Positions 18,026-25,943 of a stretch of DNA of 40,225 nt are shown piece after piece. The translations under genes and the position numbers were made by a program. The DNA is from Pseudacidovorax intermedius (GTDB lineage Bacteria; Pseudomonadota; Gammaproteobacteria; Burkholderiales; Burkholderiaceae_C). Under the pieces are notes generated by a model. The model saw only the letters and a list, made by a program, of their open reading frames with translations, was not told where the DNA came from and searched no databases. Every line of letters begins with the position of its first letter. Position 1 is the stretch's first letter. The stretch is from assembly GCF_001476815.1 (NCBI RefSeq), contig NZ_LDSL01000094.1:1-40225 (forward strand), given 5' to 3'.

Positions 18026-19099
18026 TTACTTCTCGCTGCTGTCTTGGGTGAATTGTTCGATCTGCGTCAGGCACAGGGCGCGCACGTCGCCCTTGGCCAG
18101 CCAGGCCTGGTGCCAGGTGACGATCTTTTCGAGGGCGGTGGCCAGGTGCCAGGTCGGCGTCCAGCCCAGGCGGGCCTTGGCCTTGGAAACGTCCAGCTTC
18201 AGGTAGTTGGCTTCGTGGGGGTTGGGGGCGTCGTCCAGCTTCCAGGCGGCGCCGTCGCCCCAGGCGGCCACCATGTGGTCGCAGATCCAGCCGACGGGGC
18301 GGGCATCCTTTTCTTCCGGGCCAAAGTTCCAGCCCTCGGCCACGTCCTGGCCCTGGTTCCACAGTGCCTGCGCCAGCACCAGGTAGCCCGACAGGGGCTC
18401 CAGCACGTGCTGCCACGGGCGGGTGGCTTGGGGGTTGCGCACGATCACCGGCTTGCCGGCCTCGAAGGCGCGAAGGATATCCGGCACCAGCCGGTCCAGC
18501 GCCCAGTCGCCGCCGCCGATCACGTTGCCGGCCCGGCCCGAGGCCAGGGCCGGGCCGCCAGCCTGGAAGAAGGACCGGCGATAGGCGCTGGTCACCAGCT
18601 CCGAGCAGCCCTTGCTGTTGCTGTAGGGGTCGTAGCCGCCCATGGGCTCGTCTTCACGGTAGCCCCACACCCATTCCTTGTTCTCGTAGCACTTGTCGGT
18701 GGTGACGTTGACCACGGCGCGCACGCCGGGCGTCTGGCGCACGGCTTCGAGCAGGTGGACGGTGCCCATGACGTTGGTGGCATAGGTTTCCACCGGCTGG
18801 CTGTACGACAGGCGCACCAGCGGCTGGGCTGCCATGTGCAGCACGATCTCGGGCTGAAAGGCTGCCATGGCCGCCTGCAGCGCCGCCAGGTCGCGCACGT
18901 CGCCGACGGTGTGGCCCATGCCCTCGGCCACACGGGCTTCTTCGAACAGGCTGGGCGTGGTGGGCGGCGTCAGCGCATAGCCCTGCACGGTGGCACCCAT
19001 CTGCTGCAGCCACAGGCTGAGCCAGCTGCCCTTGAAGCCGGTGTGCCCGGTCAGAAAGACGCGCTTGCCCTTCCAGAAAGCGGAATCGACTTGGCCCAC
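18026..19099 (-). CDS. rfbG: CDP-glucose 4,6-dehydratase (DdhB/RfbG)
   Basis: 357 residues if started at GTG 19099, matching the usual length of about 359. Converts CDP-D-glucose to CDP-4-keto-6-deoxy-D-glucose. Motifs: [20 protein letters not shown] (family N-terminus), [30 protein letters not shown] (YxxxK), and [20 protein letters not shown]. No ATG lies near the start. GTG 19099 is chosen because a GGAG site lies nine bases upstream and FWKGKRV then falls where the family has it; GTG 19114 is the alternative. It begins five bases after the ddhA stop. Confidence 0.95.
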   Translation of the reverse strand: MGQVDSAFWKGKRVFLTGHTGFKGSWLSLWLQQMGATVQGYALTPPTTPSLFEEARVAEGMGHTVGDVRDLAALQAAMAAFQPEIVLHMAAQPLVRLSYSQPVETYATNVMGTVHLLEAVRQTPGVRAVVNVTTDKCYENKEWVWGYREDEPMGGYDPYSNSKGCSELVTSAYRRSFFQAGGPALASGRAGNVIGGGDWALDRLVPDILRAFEAGKPVIVRNPQATRPWQHVLEPLSGYLVLAQALWNQGQDVAEGWNFGPEEKDARPVGWICDHMVAAWGDGAAWKLDDAPNPHEANYLKLDVSKAKARLGWTPTWHLATALEKIVTWHQAWLAKGDVRALCLTQIEQFTQDSSEK

Positions 19100-19104
19100 G
19101 GTGC

Positions 19105-19881
19105 TCAGCTCCACATCTTCCAGGGCGCCTTGCCGCCGGCCCACAGTTCTTCCAGGTGGTGCTTGTCGCGCAGCGTGTCCATGGGCTGCCAGAAGCCGTG
19201 ATGCTCGTAGGCCATGAGTTCGCCGTCTTCGGCCAGCTGCATCAGGGGCTGCTGCTCCCACACCACGTCGTCGCCGCCCTTCACGTACTTCAGCACTTTG
19301 GGCGACAGCACGAAGAAGCCGCCGTTGATCATGGCGCCGTCGCCCTTGGGCTTTTCCTTGAAGCTCATCACCTGGCCTTCTTTCATGTCCAGCGCGCCGA
19401 AGCGGCCGGGCGGGAAGGTGGCGGTCAGCGTGGCCTGCTTGCCGTGCTTGCGGTGGAAGGCAATGGAGGCGGTGATGTCGATGTCGCCCACGCCGTCGCC
19501 GTAGGTGAAGCAGAAGGCCTCTTCGTCCTTCACGTAGTCGGCCACGCGGTTCAGGCGGCCACCGGTCATCGAGGTGTCGCCGGTGTCCACCAGCGTCACC
19601 GTCCAGGGCTCGGCGCGCTTGTGGTGCACGTGCATCTGGTTCGACTTCATGTCGAAGGTCACGTCGGACATGTGCAGGAAGTAGTTGGCAAAGTACTCCT
19701 TGATCACGTAGCCCTTGTAGCCACAGCAGATCACGAAGTCGTTGATGCCGTGGTGCGCGTACATCTTCAGGATGTGCCACAGGATGGGCCTGCCGCCGAT
19801 CTCCACCATGGGCTTGGGACGGGTGGAGGTTTCTTCGCTCAACCGGGTGCCAAGGCCACCAGCCAGGATTACAGCTTTCAT
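19105..19881 (-). CDS. rfbF: Glucose-1-phosphate cytidylyltransferase (DdhA/RfbF)
   Basis: 258 residues, full length. Makes CDP-glucose from CTP and glucose-1-phosphate, committing carbon to the CDP-3,6-dideoxyhexose route. Signature [30 protein letters not shown], then [43 protein letters not shown] (metal site) and [11 protein letters not shown], which are diagnostic of the RfbF subfamily. It lies 14 bases after the ddhD stop and is followed by ddhB and ddhC, the conserved A-B-C order. Confidence 0.97.
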   Translation of the reverse strand: MKAVILAGGLGTRLSEETSTRPKPMVEIGGRPILWHILKMYAHHGINDFVICCGYKGYVIKEYFANYFLHMSDVTFDMKSNQMHVHHKRAEPWTVTLVDTGDTSMTGGRLNRVADYVKDEEAFCFTYGDGVGDIDITASIAFHRKHGKQATLTATFPPGRFGALDMKEGQVMSFKEKPKGDGAMINGGFFVLSPKVLKYVKGGDDVVWEQQPLMQLAEDGELMAYEHHGFWQPMDTLRDKHHLEELWAGGKAPWKMWS

Positions 19882-19895
19882 GGGATCGAATCGAT

Positions 19896-20897
19896 TCAGG
19901 AGGTTGAAGAACAGACGAAGGCGTCGGAAAGGAACTGGCGCTCGGGCAGACCGGCGGCGGCCAGGGCCGTCCTGGCGCTGTGGATCATGGCGTCGGAGCC
20001 GCAGGCATACACCGTCACTTGGTCCAGCGCGGGGCTGCGGCCCAGGTAGATGTCATGCACGTAGCCCAGCGCGCCGGCCCACTCGGGCACCTGGCGCGAC
20101 AGCACGGGCGTGAAGGTGAGCGGCAGGCCGGGCGCGGCCACGTCGAAGTAGATGTCCTGCGTGCGGCGGCCACCCCACAGCACGTGCACCGAGCGGGGCA
20201 GTTGCTCGGGCGGCAGCTCGCTCATGCTCTCCAGCATGGCCTTGACCGGCGCAATGCCGGTGCCGGTGGCCAAAAACACCAGGTCGCGGCCGGCAGTCTT
20301 GCGCAGGAAGAAGGTGCCCAGCGGCCCATGCAGGCGCAGCAGGTCGTTGGGCTTGGCCTGTTCGAACCAGTAGCGGCTCATCACGCCGCCTTCGACGGCG
20401 CGGACGTGGATCTCCAGCTTCTTGGTGCCGCGGTCGGCGGCGGCCAGCGAATAGCTGCGGCGCACGCCGCCAGGGCCGATCACGTCCACATACTGGCCGG
20501 CCAGGAACTTGAAGTCGGCGGTGGGCGGCAAGCGCAGCTCGATCTTGACGACGTCGTCCACCAGGCGCTGGATGGTGTCGATGCGGCAGGGCACCGTTTT
20601 CTGGGCGGGCAGTTGCACGCCTTCCAGGTCTTCGACGTCGAGCACCACGTCGGTGGTGGGCGTGCGAACGCAACCGAGGATCCAGCCGGCGGCCTTTTCG
20701 TCGTCGCTTAAGCCGGTTTCTTCGTGAAGGGCGCGGCTCTCGCCGGACAGCAGGCGGCACTTGCAGGTGCTGCAGCGGCCGGTCTTGCAGCTGTAGGGCA
20801 GGTTGACGCCGGCGGCGGCAGCGGCATCGACAAGGGTGCTTCCCTCCTCGGCCGCAAAGGTCTTGCCGCTGGGCAGGCTGACGCTGAAGGTGGTCAT
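19896..20897 (-). CDS. ascD: CDP-6-deoxy-delta-3,4-glucoseen reductase (E3, DdhD/AscD)
   Basis: 333 residues. An NADH-dependent flavin/iron-sulfur reductase that passes electrons to the E1 dehydrase. The N-terminal plant-type ferredoxin domain has CKTGRCSTC (Cys 37, 42, 45) and Cys 76; the FAD motif RRSYS is near residue 146-150; the NAD domain has [13 protein letters not shown] near 210-222 and a C-terminal [10 protein letters not shown] generic toluene/benzoate-type reductase is the alternative, but its place directly before ddhA-ddhB-ddhC settles the role. Its ATG overlaps the stop of the regulator gene (ATGA). Confidence 0.93.
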   Translation of the reverse strand: MTTFSVSLPSGKTFAAEEGSTLVDAAAAAGVNLPYSCKTGRCSTCKCRLLSGESRALHEETGLSDDEKAAGWILGCVRTPTTDVVLDVEDLEGVQLPAQKTVPCRIDTIQRLVDDVVKIELRLPPTADFKFLAGQYVDVIGPGGVRRSYSLAAADRGTKKLEIHVRAVEGGVMSRYWFEQAKPNDLLRLHGPLGTFFLRKTAGRDLVFLATGTGIAPVKAMLESMSELPPEQLPRSVHVLWGGRRTQDIYFDVAAPGLPLTFTPVLSRQVPEWAGALGYVHDIYLGRSPALDQVTVYACGSDAMIHSARTALAAAGLPERQFLSDAFVCSSTS

Positions 20898-21268
20898 TGT
20901 TGGGTGGGACCTCCGAATCCTGTGACTGGCTTGCTGCGCGCGCCTTCGCCCTCTTCCGCCAGCAATACGGCAAGTTCCGATTCGAGGGCGGCGTATTCCT
21001 GCTTTTTTCTGTTGATGTAGTTGCGCGTGAGCATCAGCCGGTGATGGAGGCCAGTCGGCGTGAGGATGTAGGCCGTCTTGTTCACCTTTTCGGTGGACTG
21101 CATGAAGCGGTCGATCTTGACCCAGCCTTTCTCGATCAGGGCGCGCAGCACGTAATTGGTACGGCCCAGGCTCAAGCCGACGGCCTGCGCCAGTTCGCGC
21201 TGGCTGTATTCGGGATGTTGCTGCACTGCACGCAGCAGCCTAAAGCTGGCTTGTTCCTCGGGGGTCAT
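20894..21268 (-). CDS. MarR-family EPS-associated transcriptional regulator
   Basis: 124 residues from ATG 21268. A winged-helix domain: YSQRELAQAVGLSLGRTNYVLRALIEKGWVKI fits the small MarR-like family that accompanies exopolysaccharide loci, followed by KTAYILTPTGLHHRLMLTRNYI and a C-terminal coiled coil (NRKKQEYAALESELAVLLAEE). The frame is also open from GTG 21307, but the family begins at MTPEEQASFRLLR. It sits inside the operon, second in the transcript, and its stop overlaps ddhD. It may bind its own locus or act on nascent transcript; neither is shown. A hairpin (21313-21341) lies just upstream. Confidence 0.88.
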   Translation of the reverse strand: MTPEEQASFRLLRAVQQHPEYSQRELAQAVGLSLGRTNYVLRALIEKGWVKIDRFMQSTEKVNKTAYILTPTGLHHRLMLTRNYINRKKQEYAALESELAVLLAEEGEGARSKPVTGFGGPTQQ

Positions 21269-21312
21269 GTGTTCAGTCGTGAACGCGTTGCTGAAACAAA
21301 TACGCACAATTT

Positions 21313-21341
21313 GCCAGGCACGGCCATTTGGCCTGCCTGGC
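21313..21341 (-). promoter_or_regulatory. Hairpin between the initiating transferase gene and the regulator gene
   Basis: GCCAGGCA (21313-21320) pairs with TGCCTGGC (21334-21341), enclosing GGCC-ATTT-GGCC: twelve pairs with one bulge. On the minus strand it is followed by AAATTGTG, not a T-run, so it is not a canonical terminator. It could be an attenuator, an mRNA-stability element or a pause site at the first intergenic gap of the operon. Confidence 0.55.
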
Positions 21342-21360
21342 GAATTCAGGCGTCAGTCTT

Positions 21361-22056
21361 TCAGTAAGACCCCTTGTGGCTGATGAAGACCTTGACGGTC
21401 TTGAACAGCAGGCCCACGTCGCCCCAGAAGCTGCGGTTGTGGACGTACTGGGTGTCCAGCGCCACACGCTCGCTGTAGCTCAGGTCCGACCGGCCCCCCA
21501 CCTGCCAGGGGCCGGTGATGCCGGGGCGCACGCTGCCGTACACCGGCGCATACAGGCCGTAGTACTGCTCCAGTTCCTTGCGGACCACGGGGCGCGGGCC
21601 CACCAGGCTCATGTCGCCCACCAGCACGTTCCAGAACTGGGGCAGTTCGTCCAGGCTGGTCTTGCGGATGAAGCGGCCGAAGCGGGTGATGCGCGGGTCG
21701 TTCTTGAGCTTGAAGGTGGCGTCCCACTCGGCGCGGGCGGCGGGGTCGGTCTCCAGCAGGTGGCGCAGCACCTCTTCGGAGTTGGTGACCATGGAGCGGA
21801 ACTTGAGGCACTTGAACTCGCGCCCGCCGCGGCCCATGCGGCCGTGCCGGTAGATGGCGGGCCCGCCGGTGGTAAGGAGCACCATCGCCCAGATGGCCAT
21901 GAACAGCCAGCCCAACAGCACGAAGAAGGTCAGCGCACCCACGATGTCCATGGCCCGCTTGAAGAAGCGGGAGGCGGCACCCTGGGTCGGGACGGCAACC
22001 GACTGGCTGAACGTCGTTCCGGTCCGCATGCTCATCTCGTTGTACGAAGGCTTCAT
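21361..22056 (-). CDS. Undecaprenyl-phosphate sugar-phosphate transferase (initiating, WcaJ/WbaP/ExoY-type)
   Basis: 231 residues: a short, catalytic-domain-only bacterial sugar transferase. It has one membrane hairpin (ALTFFVLLGWLFMAIWAMVLL, about residues 41-61), then FKCLKFRSMV, ITRFGRFIRKTSLDELPQFWNVLVGDMSLVGPRPV and PGITGPWQVGGRSDLSY, the complete signature. It moves a sugar-1-phosphate (often glucose or galactose) from UDP-sugar to undecaprenyl phosphate and so starts each repeat unit. It is the first gene of the 17.7 kb minus-strand operon and divergent from the fumarase gene. High GC. The start could also be an internal ATG at residue 8 or 10. Confidence 0.93.
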   Translation of the reverse strand: MKPSYNEMSMRTGTTFSQSVAVPTQGAASRFFKRAMDIVGALTFFVLLGWLFMAIWAMVLLTTGGPAIYRHGRMGRGGREFKCLKFRSMVTNSEEVLRHLLETDPAARAEWDATFKLKNDPRITRFGRFIRKTSLDELPQFWNVLVGDMSLVGPRPVVRKELEQYYGLYAPVYGSVRPGITGPWQVGGRSDLSYSERVALDTQYVHNRSFWGDVGLLFKTVKVFISHKGSY

Positions 22057-22300
22057 TGTTGGGCTTTTTTAAAAATTGTTAACTTGCTACGGCGGCAAGT
22101 GGCCTGACCCTGGGCGTTTACCCGTAGATCATACGTGACGAAGTTAACGGTTACTGAACTGTCCTTTGGGGGCAACGCTGCCTTGACGCAGTGCAGCATT
22201 TGAGGCTGGGGCGGCGGGTCGCGGGTGTCCTGGCGCGCCGGTGCGGCCGGGCAGACGGCCGATAATCGCCGGCTCCCCTCGATCCACAACGACACGTTCC
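22057..22300. promoter_or_regulatory. Divergent promoter region: polysaccharide operon / fumarase
   Basis: About 240 bases between divergent genes, AT-rich at the left. The palindrome GTTAAC occurs twice (22078-22083, 22143-22148) and a TATGAT -10-like hexamer lies on the minus strand at 22133-22128. No clear -35 is visible for either direction, and no ops/JUMPstart core was found. The region must carry both promoters, but exact sites are uncertain. Confidence 0.4.
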
Positions 22301-23854
22301 ATGTCCACGATCTCCAAGTCCGACCTCGTCGAGTCCATCGCCGCGGCGCTGCAGTACATCAGCTACTACCACCCCGCCGACTACATCGCCCATCTGGCCA
22401 AGGCCTACGAGCGGGAGCAGAGCCCGGCCGCCAAGGACGCCATGGCCCAGATCCTCACCAACAGCAAGATGAGCGCCACCGGCCACCGGCCGATCTGCCA
22501 GGACACGGGCATCGTCAACGTCTTCCTCAAGGTGGGCATGGACGTGCGCTGGGAAGGCTTCGGCACCGGCAGCCTGGAAGACGCCGTCAACGAGGGCGTG
22601 CGCCAGGGCTACAACCACCCCGACAACATGCTGCGCGCCTCGGTGGTGGCCGACCCGCAGTTCGCCCGCAAGAACACCAAGGACAACACGCCCGCGGTGA
22701 TCTTCACGGAGCTCGTGCCCGGCAACACCATCGACGTGACGGTGGCGGCCAAGGGCGGCGGCAGCGAGAACAAGAGCAAGATGGTCATGCTGAACCCGGG
22801 CGACAGCGTGGTCGACTGGGTGCTCAAGACGGTGCCGACCATGGGCGCCGGCTGGTGCCCGCCGGGCATGCTGGGCATCGGCATTGGCGGCACGGCCGAA
22901 AAGGCGGTGCTGATGGCCAAGGAGAGCCTGATGGACAGCCTGGACATGCACGAGCTGCAGGCCAAGTCCTCCCGCGGCGAGGCGCTGACGCAGGTCGAGA
23001 CGCTGCGCCTGGAGCTGTACGAAAAGGTCAACGCCCTGGGCATCGGCGCGCAGGGCCTGGGCGGCCTGAGCACGGTGCTGGACGTCAAGATCAAGATGTA
23101 CCCCACGCACGCGGCCAGCAAGCCGGTGGCGATGATCCCCAACTGCGCGGCCACGCGCCATGCGCACTTCGTGCTCGATGGTTCCGGCCCCTCGTTCATC
23201 GAGGCGCCCTCGCTCGACCTGTGGCCCAAGATCGACTGGGCGCCCGACTACAACAAGAGCAAGCGGGTCGACCTGAACACGCTCACGCCCGAGGTCGTCG
23301 CCAGCTGGAAGCCGGGCGACACGCTGCTGCTCAACGGCAAGATGCTGACCGGCCGCGATGCCGCGCACAAGCGCATCCAGGACATGCTGGCCAAGGGCGA
23401 GCCGCTGCCCGTGGACTTCACCAACCGCGTCATCTACTACGTGGGCCCGGTCGATCCGGTGGGTGACGAGGCCGTGGGCCCCGCCGGTCCCACCACCGCC
23501 ACCCGCATGGACGGTTTCACCGACATGATGCTGGCCAAGACGGGCCTGATCGCCATGATCGGCAAGGCCGAGCGCGGCCCGGTCGCCATCGAGGCCATCA
23601 AGAAGCACAAGAGCGCCTACCTGATGGCCGTGGGCGGCGCGGCCTACCTGGTGAGCAAGGCCATCAAGCAGGCCAAGGTGGTGGGCTTCGCCGACCTGGG
23701 CATGGAAGCCATCTACGAATTCGACGTGGTCGACATGCCCGTGACGGTGGCCGTGGACGCCGGCGGCACCAGCGCGCACATCACCGGCCCGGCCGAATGG
23801 AGCCAGCGCATCGCCACGGGCGAGTTCAAGGGCATCGAGCTGGCTTCGGCCTGA
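22301..23854 (+). CDS. fumA: Fumarate hydratase, class I (iron-sulfur)
   Basis: 517 residues. The class I fumarase (FumA/FumB) fold has both halves fused: the N-terminal alpha domain with GHRPICQDTGIVNVFLKVG, GGGSENKSKMVMLNPGDS and GAGWCPPGMLGIGIGG, and the C-terminal beta domain with GKMLTGRDAAHKRI, YYVGPVDP and GPAGPTTATRMDGF. Cysteines in CQDTG, NCAATRHAHF and WCPPG are positioned to hold the 4Fe-4S cluster. It interconverts fumarate and malate in the TCA cycle and is oxygen-sensitive. ATG 22301 gives the family start MSTISKSDLVESI; upstream codons in frame are not conserved-looking. The symbol is by class only. Confidence 0.95.
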   Translation: MSTISKSDLVESIAAALQYISYYHPADYIAHLAKAYEREQSPAAKDAMAQILTNSKMSATGHRPICQDTGIVNVFLKVGMDVRWEGFGTGSLEDAVNEGVRQGYNHPDNMLRASVVADPQFARKNTKDNTPAVIFTELVPGNTIDVTVAAKGGGSENKSKMVMLNPGDSVVDWVLKTVPTMGAGWCPPGMLGIGIGGTAEKAVLMAKESLMDSLDMHELQAKSSRGEALTQVETLRLELYEKVNALGIGAQGLGGLSTVLDVKIKMYPTHAASKPVAMIPNCAATRHAHFVLDGSGPSFIEAPSLDLWPKIDWAPDYNKSKRVDLNTLTPEVVASWKPGDTLLLNGKMLTGRDAAHKRIQDMLAKGEPLPVDFTNRVIYYVGPVDPVGDEAVGPAGPTTATRMDGFTDMMLAKTGLIAMIGKAERGPVAIEAIKKHKSAYLMAVGGAAYLVSKAIKQAKVVGFADLGMEAIYEFDVVDMPVTVAVDAGGTSAHITGPAEWSQRIATGEFKGIELASA

Positions 23855-23869
23855 GCCGGGGGCCGGGCG

Positions 23870-24691
23870 ATGGGGCAGGCCACACACGCGGGCACGGCGC
23901 CGATCGGCGTGTTCGACAGCGGCATCGGCGGGCTGAGCGTCCTGGCCGCCCTGCGCGCGCGCCTGCCGCGCGAGCGCTTCGTCTACTACGCCGACACGGC
24001 CCACGCGCCCTACGGCGAGCGCGGCGACGCCTTCGTGGCCGCCCGCACGCGCGAGGTGGCCGGGCTGCTGGTGCGGGAGCATGGCGTCAAGGCGCTGGTG
24101 GTGGCCTGCAACACGGCCACCGCCGCGGCCATCCACCTGCTGCGCGAGGCCTGGCCCGCGCTGCCCGTCGTGGGGGTGGAGCCGGCCCTCAAGCCGGCCC
24201 TGGCGCTCAGCCGCACCGGCCATGTCGCCGTGCTGGCCACGCGCGGCACGCTGGCCAGCGGCAAGTTCGGCCAACTGGCCGAGCGGCTGACCGGCGGCGC
24301 CGGACTTCCGCCGCACATTCGCCCCGTGCCCTGCGACGGGCTGGCCGACGCCATCGAGCAGGACGACCTGCCCCGGGTGCGCGAGTTGTGCGCCCGCTAC
24401 CTGCAGGCGGCCGGGCCCCTGGGCAGCGGCCCCGAGCAGGCCGACGTGGTGGTGCTGGGCTGCACGCACTATCCCTTCGTGCTGCCGGTGCTGCGTGGCC
24501 TGGCGCCGGCCGGGGTGCGCTTTGTCGAGACCGGCGAGCCCGTGGCCCGGCAGACCGAGCGCCTGCTGGGCGATGCCGGACGGCTGGCCAGCGAGGGGCA
24601 CGGCGGCGACCCCGTGCTGCTGGCCAGTGGCTCCCTGCGCAATCTGCAATGGGCAGCGCAGCGCCTGGCCGCCGTCGATGGTGCCCACTGA
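23870..24691 (+). CDS. murI: Glutamate racemase
   Basis: 273 residues. Makes D-glutamate for peptidoglycan with two catalytic cysteines and no cofactor. Motifs: IGVFDSGIGGLSVLAAL at the N-terminus, YYADTAHAPYGE, VVACNTATAAAIH (first Cys) and VLGCTHYPFVLPVL (second Cys). It starts 15 bases after the fumarase stop with a G-rich ribosome site, so it is probably co-transcribed. The fumarase-murI pairing is familiar in Burkholderiales. Nothing odd. Confidence 0.97.
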   Translation: MGQATHAGTAPIGVFDSGIGGLSVLAALRARLPRERFVYYADTAHAPYGERGDAFVAARTREVAGLLVREHGVKALVVACNTATAAAIHLLREAWPALPVVGVEPALKPALALSRTGHVAVLATRGTLASGKFGQLAERLTGGAGLPPHIRPVPCDGLADAIEQDDLPRVRELCARYLQAAGPLGSGPEQADVVVLGCTHYPFVLPVLRGLAPAGVRFVETGEPVARQTERLLGDAGRLASEGHGGDPVLLASGSLRNLQWAAQRLAAVDGAH

Positions 24692-24694
24692 ACC

Positions 24695-25525
24695 ATGCAG
24701 GTGCATTCGCGCGCCATAGTGGCCAAGCAGTGGGACAAATTGGTGCATCGCGGCTGGCGTCTGTGGATCGGTGGTGTTCTGCTGGGATTGGCCAACACGG
24801 CGTTGGCGGCATGCGACAGTGGATTGGCAGAGCGGATGCAAGCCGCTTTGCAGCCGCGCAGGGTGCTCGATCACGACCTAGCGGCGTGTAAGACATGGCC
24901 GACAGTGATCGGTAGAAATGTGGTTGTGCTGCCGCTGCAACATGCGGTAAGCGACCGGGGCGCACGTTCTCTTGACGTGGAGCTGCTGGTGGTGCAGCGC
25001 CCGGACAACGGCAACACCGAGCGCGACAAGGTCGTCGCCCGGCTGTTCCTGCCCGAGTTGCTGGTGGAAGACGCCGACCTGCGCATCCAGGATGTGCAGC
25101 TCGACACCGGGCGCTACCTGCTGGCGAATGGCGAGCGGGCCTTCGGCCTGCGCGTGAGCTACCAGCGGCAGGACCCGGCGAGGCCCTATGCCGCCGAGAC
25201 GCTGCGCCTCTTCGTGCTCGACCGCAAGAACACGCTGCGCCCGGCCATGGACGAACTGGTGATGCGCCGCGACAGCGGCGAGTGGGACCTGGCCTGCCAG
25301 GGCCGCTTCGAGGAGCTGCGCACGCAGCTGACGCCGCAACCCGTGCCGCGAAACGGCAGCGGCTGGGCCGGCCTGGAGGTGCGCCGCAGCCTGGTGGTGC
25401 GCCACCGCGCGCCCGACGAGAGCGGCCAGTGCAGCGAGCATGCGGGCGCGCCGCGCTATACCACGGTCACACTGCAGGCGCATGACGGGCGCTACGCGAT
25501 TCCGCCGGCGCTGCGGGGGCCCTGA
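24695..25525 (+). CDS. Secreted or periplasmic protein of unknown function
   Basis: 276 residues, unrecognised. The N-terminus has a basic stretch and a hydrophobic core (WIGGVLLGLANTALAAC) with a plausible signal-peptidase site after ALA; the Cys that follows could also make it a lipoprotein, although the -3 to +1 pattern LAAC is only a loose lipobox. The rest is beta-rich and without membrane segments (DVELLVVQRPDNG, EWDLACQGRFEELRTQL), with several Cys that could pair in the periplasm. It starts three bases after the murI stop. Codon use is native. No function is proposed. Confidence 0.8.
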   Translation: MQVHSRAIVAKQWDKLVHRGWRLWIGGVLLGLANTALAACDSGLAERMQAALQPRRVLDHDLAACKTWPTVIGRNVVVLPLQHAVSDRGARSLDVELLVVQRPDNGNTERDKVVARLFLPELLVEDADLRIQDVQLDTGRYLLANGERAFGLRVSYQRQDPARPYAAETLRLFVLDRKNTLRPAMDELVMRRDSGEWDLACQGRFEELRTQLTPQPVPRNGSGWAGLEVRRSLVVRHRAPDESGQCSEHAGAPRYTTVTLQAHDGRYAIPPALRGP

Positions 25526-25587
25526 GGGGCTTGCGCCGCAAGGAGCAGCATGCGCCCTCGGCGCGGAGGTTTTCACAGCATGCCAGC

Positions 25588-25657
25588 GCAGAGCCTGGCT
25601 GTTGCATGCACGTGCAGAGCCTGGCTGTTGCGTACCAGCGCAGAGCCTGGCTGTTGC
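25588..25657 (+). repeat. Tandem repeat, 26-base period, three copies
   Basis: GCAGAGCCTGGCTGTTGC occurs identically at 25588-25605, 25614-25631 and 25640-25657, with 8-base unlike linkers. The 18+8 structure is too short and too regular for CRISPR. It directly abuts the REP-like left arm. Confidence 0.9.
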
Positions 25658-25765
25658 TCCCTCTCCCCTCGCGGGAGAGGGCTGGGGAGAGGGGGGTGCC
25701 CACACCACCATCCAAGCAAAAGCCGTCGACCCCTCTCCCAGCCTCTCCCGCAAGGGGAGAGGAGC
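25656..25765. repeat. Paired REP-like inverted repeats
   Basis: Left arm 25656-25694 and right arm 25730-25765 are near-perfect reverse complements, each itself a hairpin built on CTCTCCCC...GGGGAGAG. They are separated by 35 bases. The family looks like the CCCTCTCCC-type extragenic palindromes frequent in GC-rich proteobacteria. A related pair occurs at 35031-35192. Confidence 0.85.
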
Positions 25766-25772
25766 AAAACCG

Positions 25773-25820
25773 GTCACGCCAGCATAGAGAACAGGCGTCA
25801 CGCCAGCGTAGAGAGCAGGC
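25773..25820 (+). repeat. Adjacent 24-base direct repeat, two copies
   Basis: 25773-25796 and 25797-25820 match at 22 of 24 bases, both beginning GTCACGCCAGC and ending CAGGC. A decayed third copy follows to about 25850. Together with the 26-base repeat and the REP-like pair it fills most of the 25526-25943 gap, where I see no gene. Confidence 0.85.
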
Positions 25821-25943
25821 GCCGAGCCTGCAGAACTGGCGTCGAGCCCGCGTCGGACGGACAAGCATCCCACCTCGTCCAGAAACGACGATGCCCGCCG
25901 ATTGGCGGGCATCCATCAACGGCGCGGGCAGCGCTCGGCAGTT

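Noticed and set aside
22057-22300. An ops/JUMPstart element for RfaH-type antitermination before the polysaccharide operon
   Set aside because: Searched both strands by eye for GGCGGTAGC-like core; the nearest string (CTACGGCGGCAAG) is not a match.
22151-24874. A 907-codon open frame on the minus strand opposite fumarase and murI
   Set aside because: It mirrors two well-identified genes in GC-rich DNA, where antisense frames stay open by codon bias; its composition is His/Ala/Gly/Gln-rich with no domain.
25588-25820. Regularly spaced repeats as a possible CRISPR array
   Set aside because: Repeat 18 bases with 8-base linkers and only three copies; no cas gene in the window.
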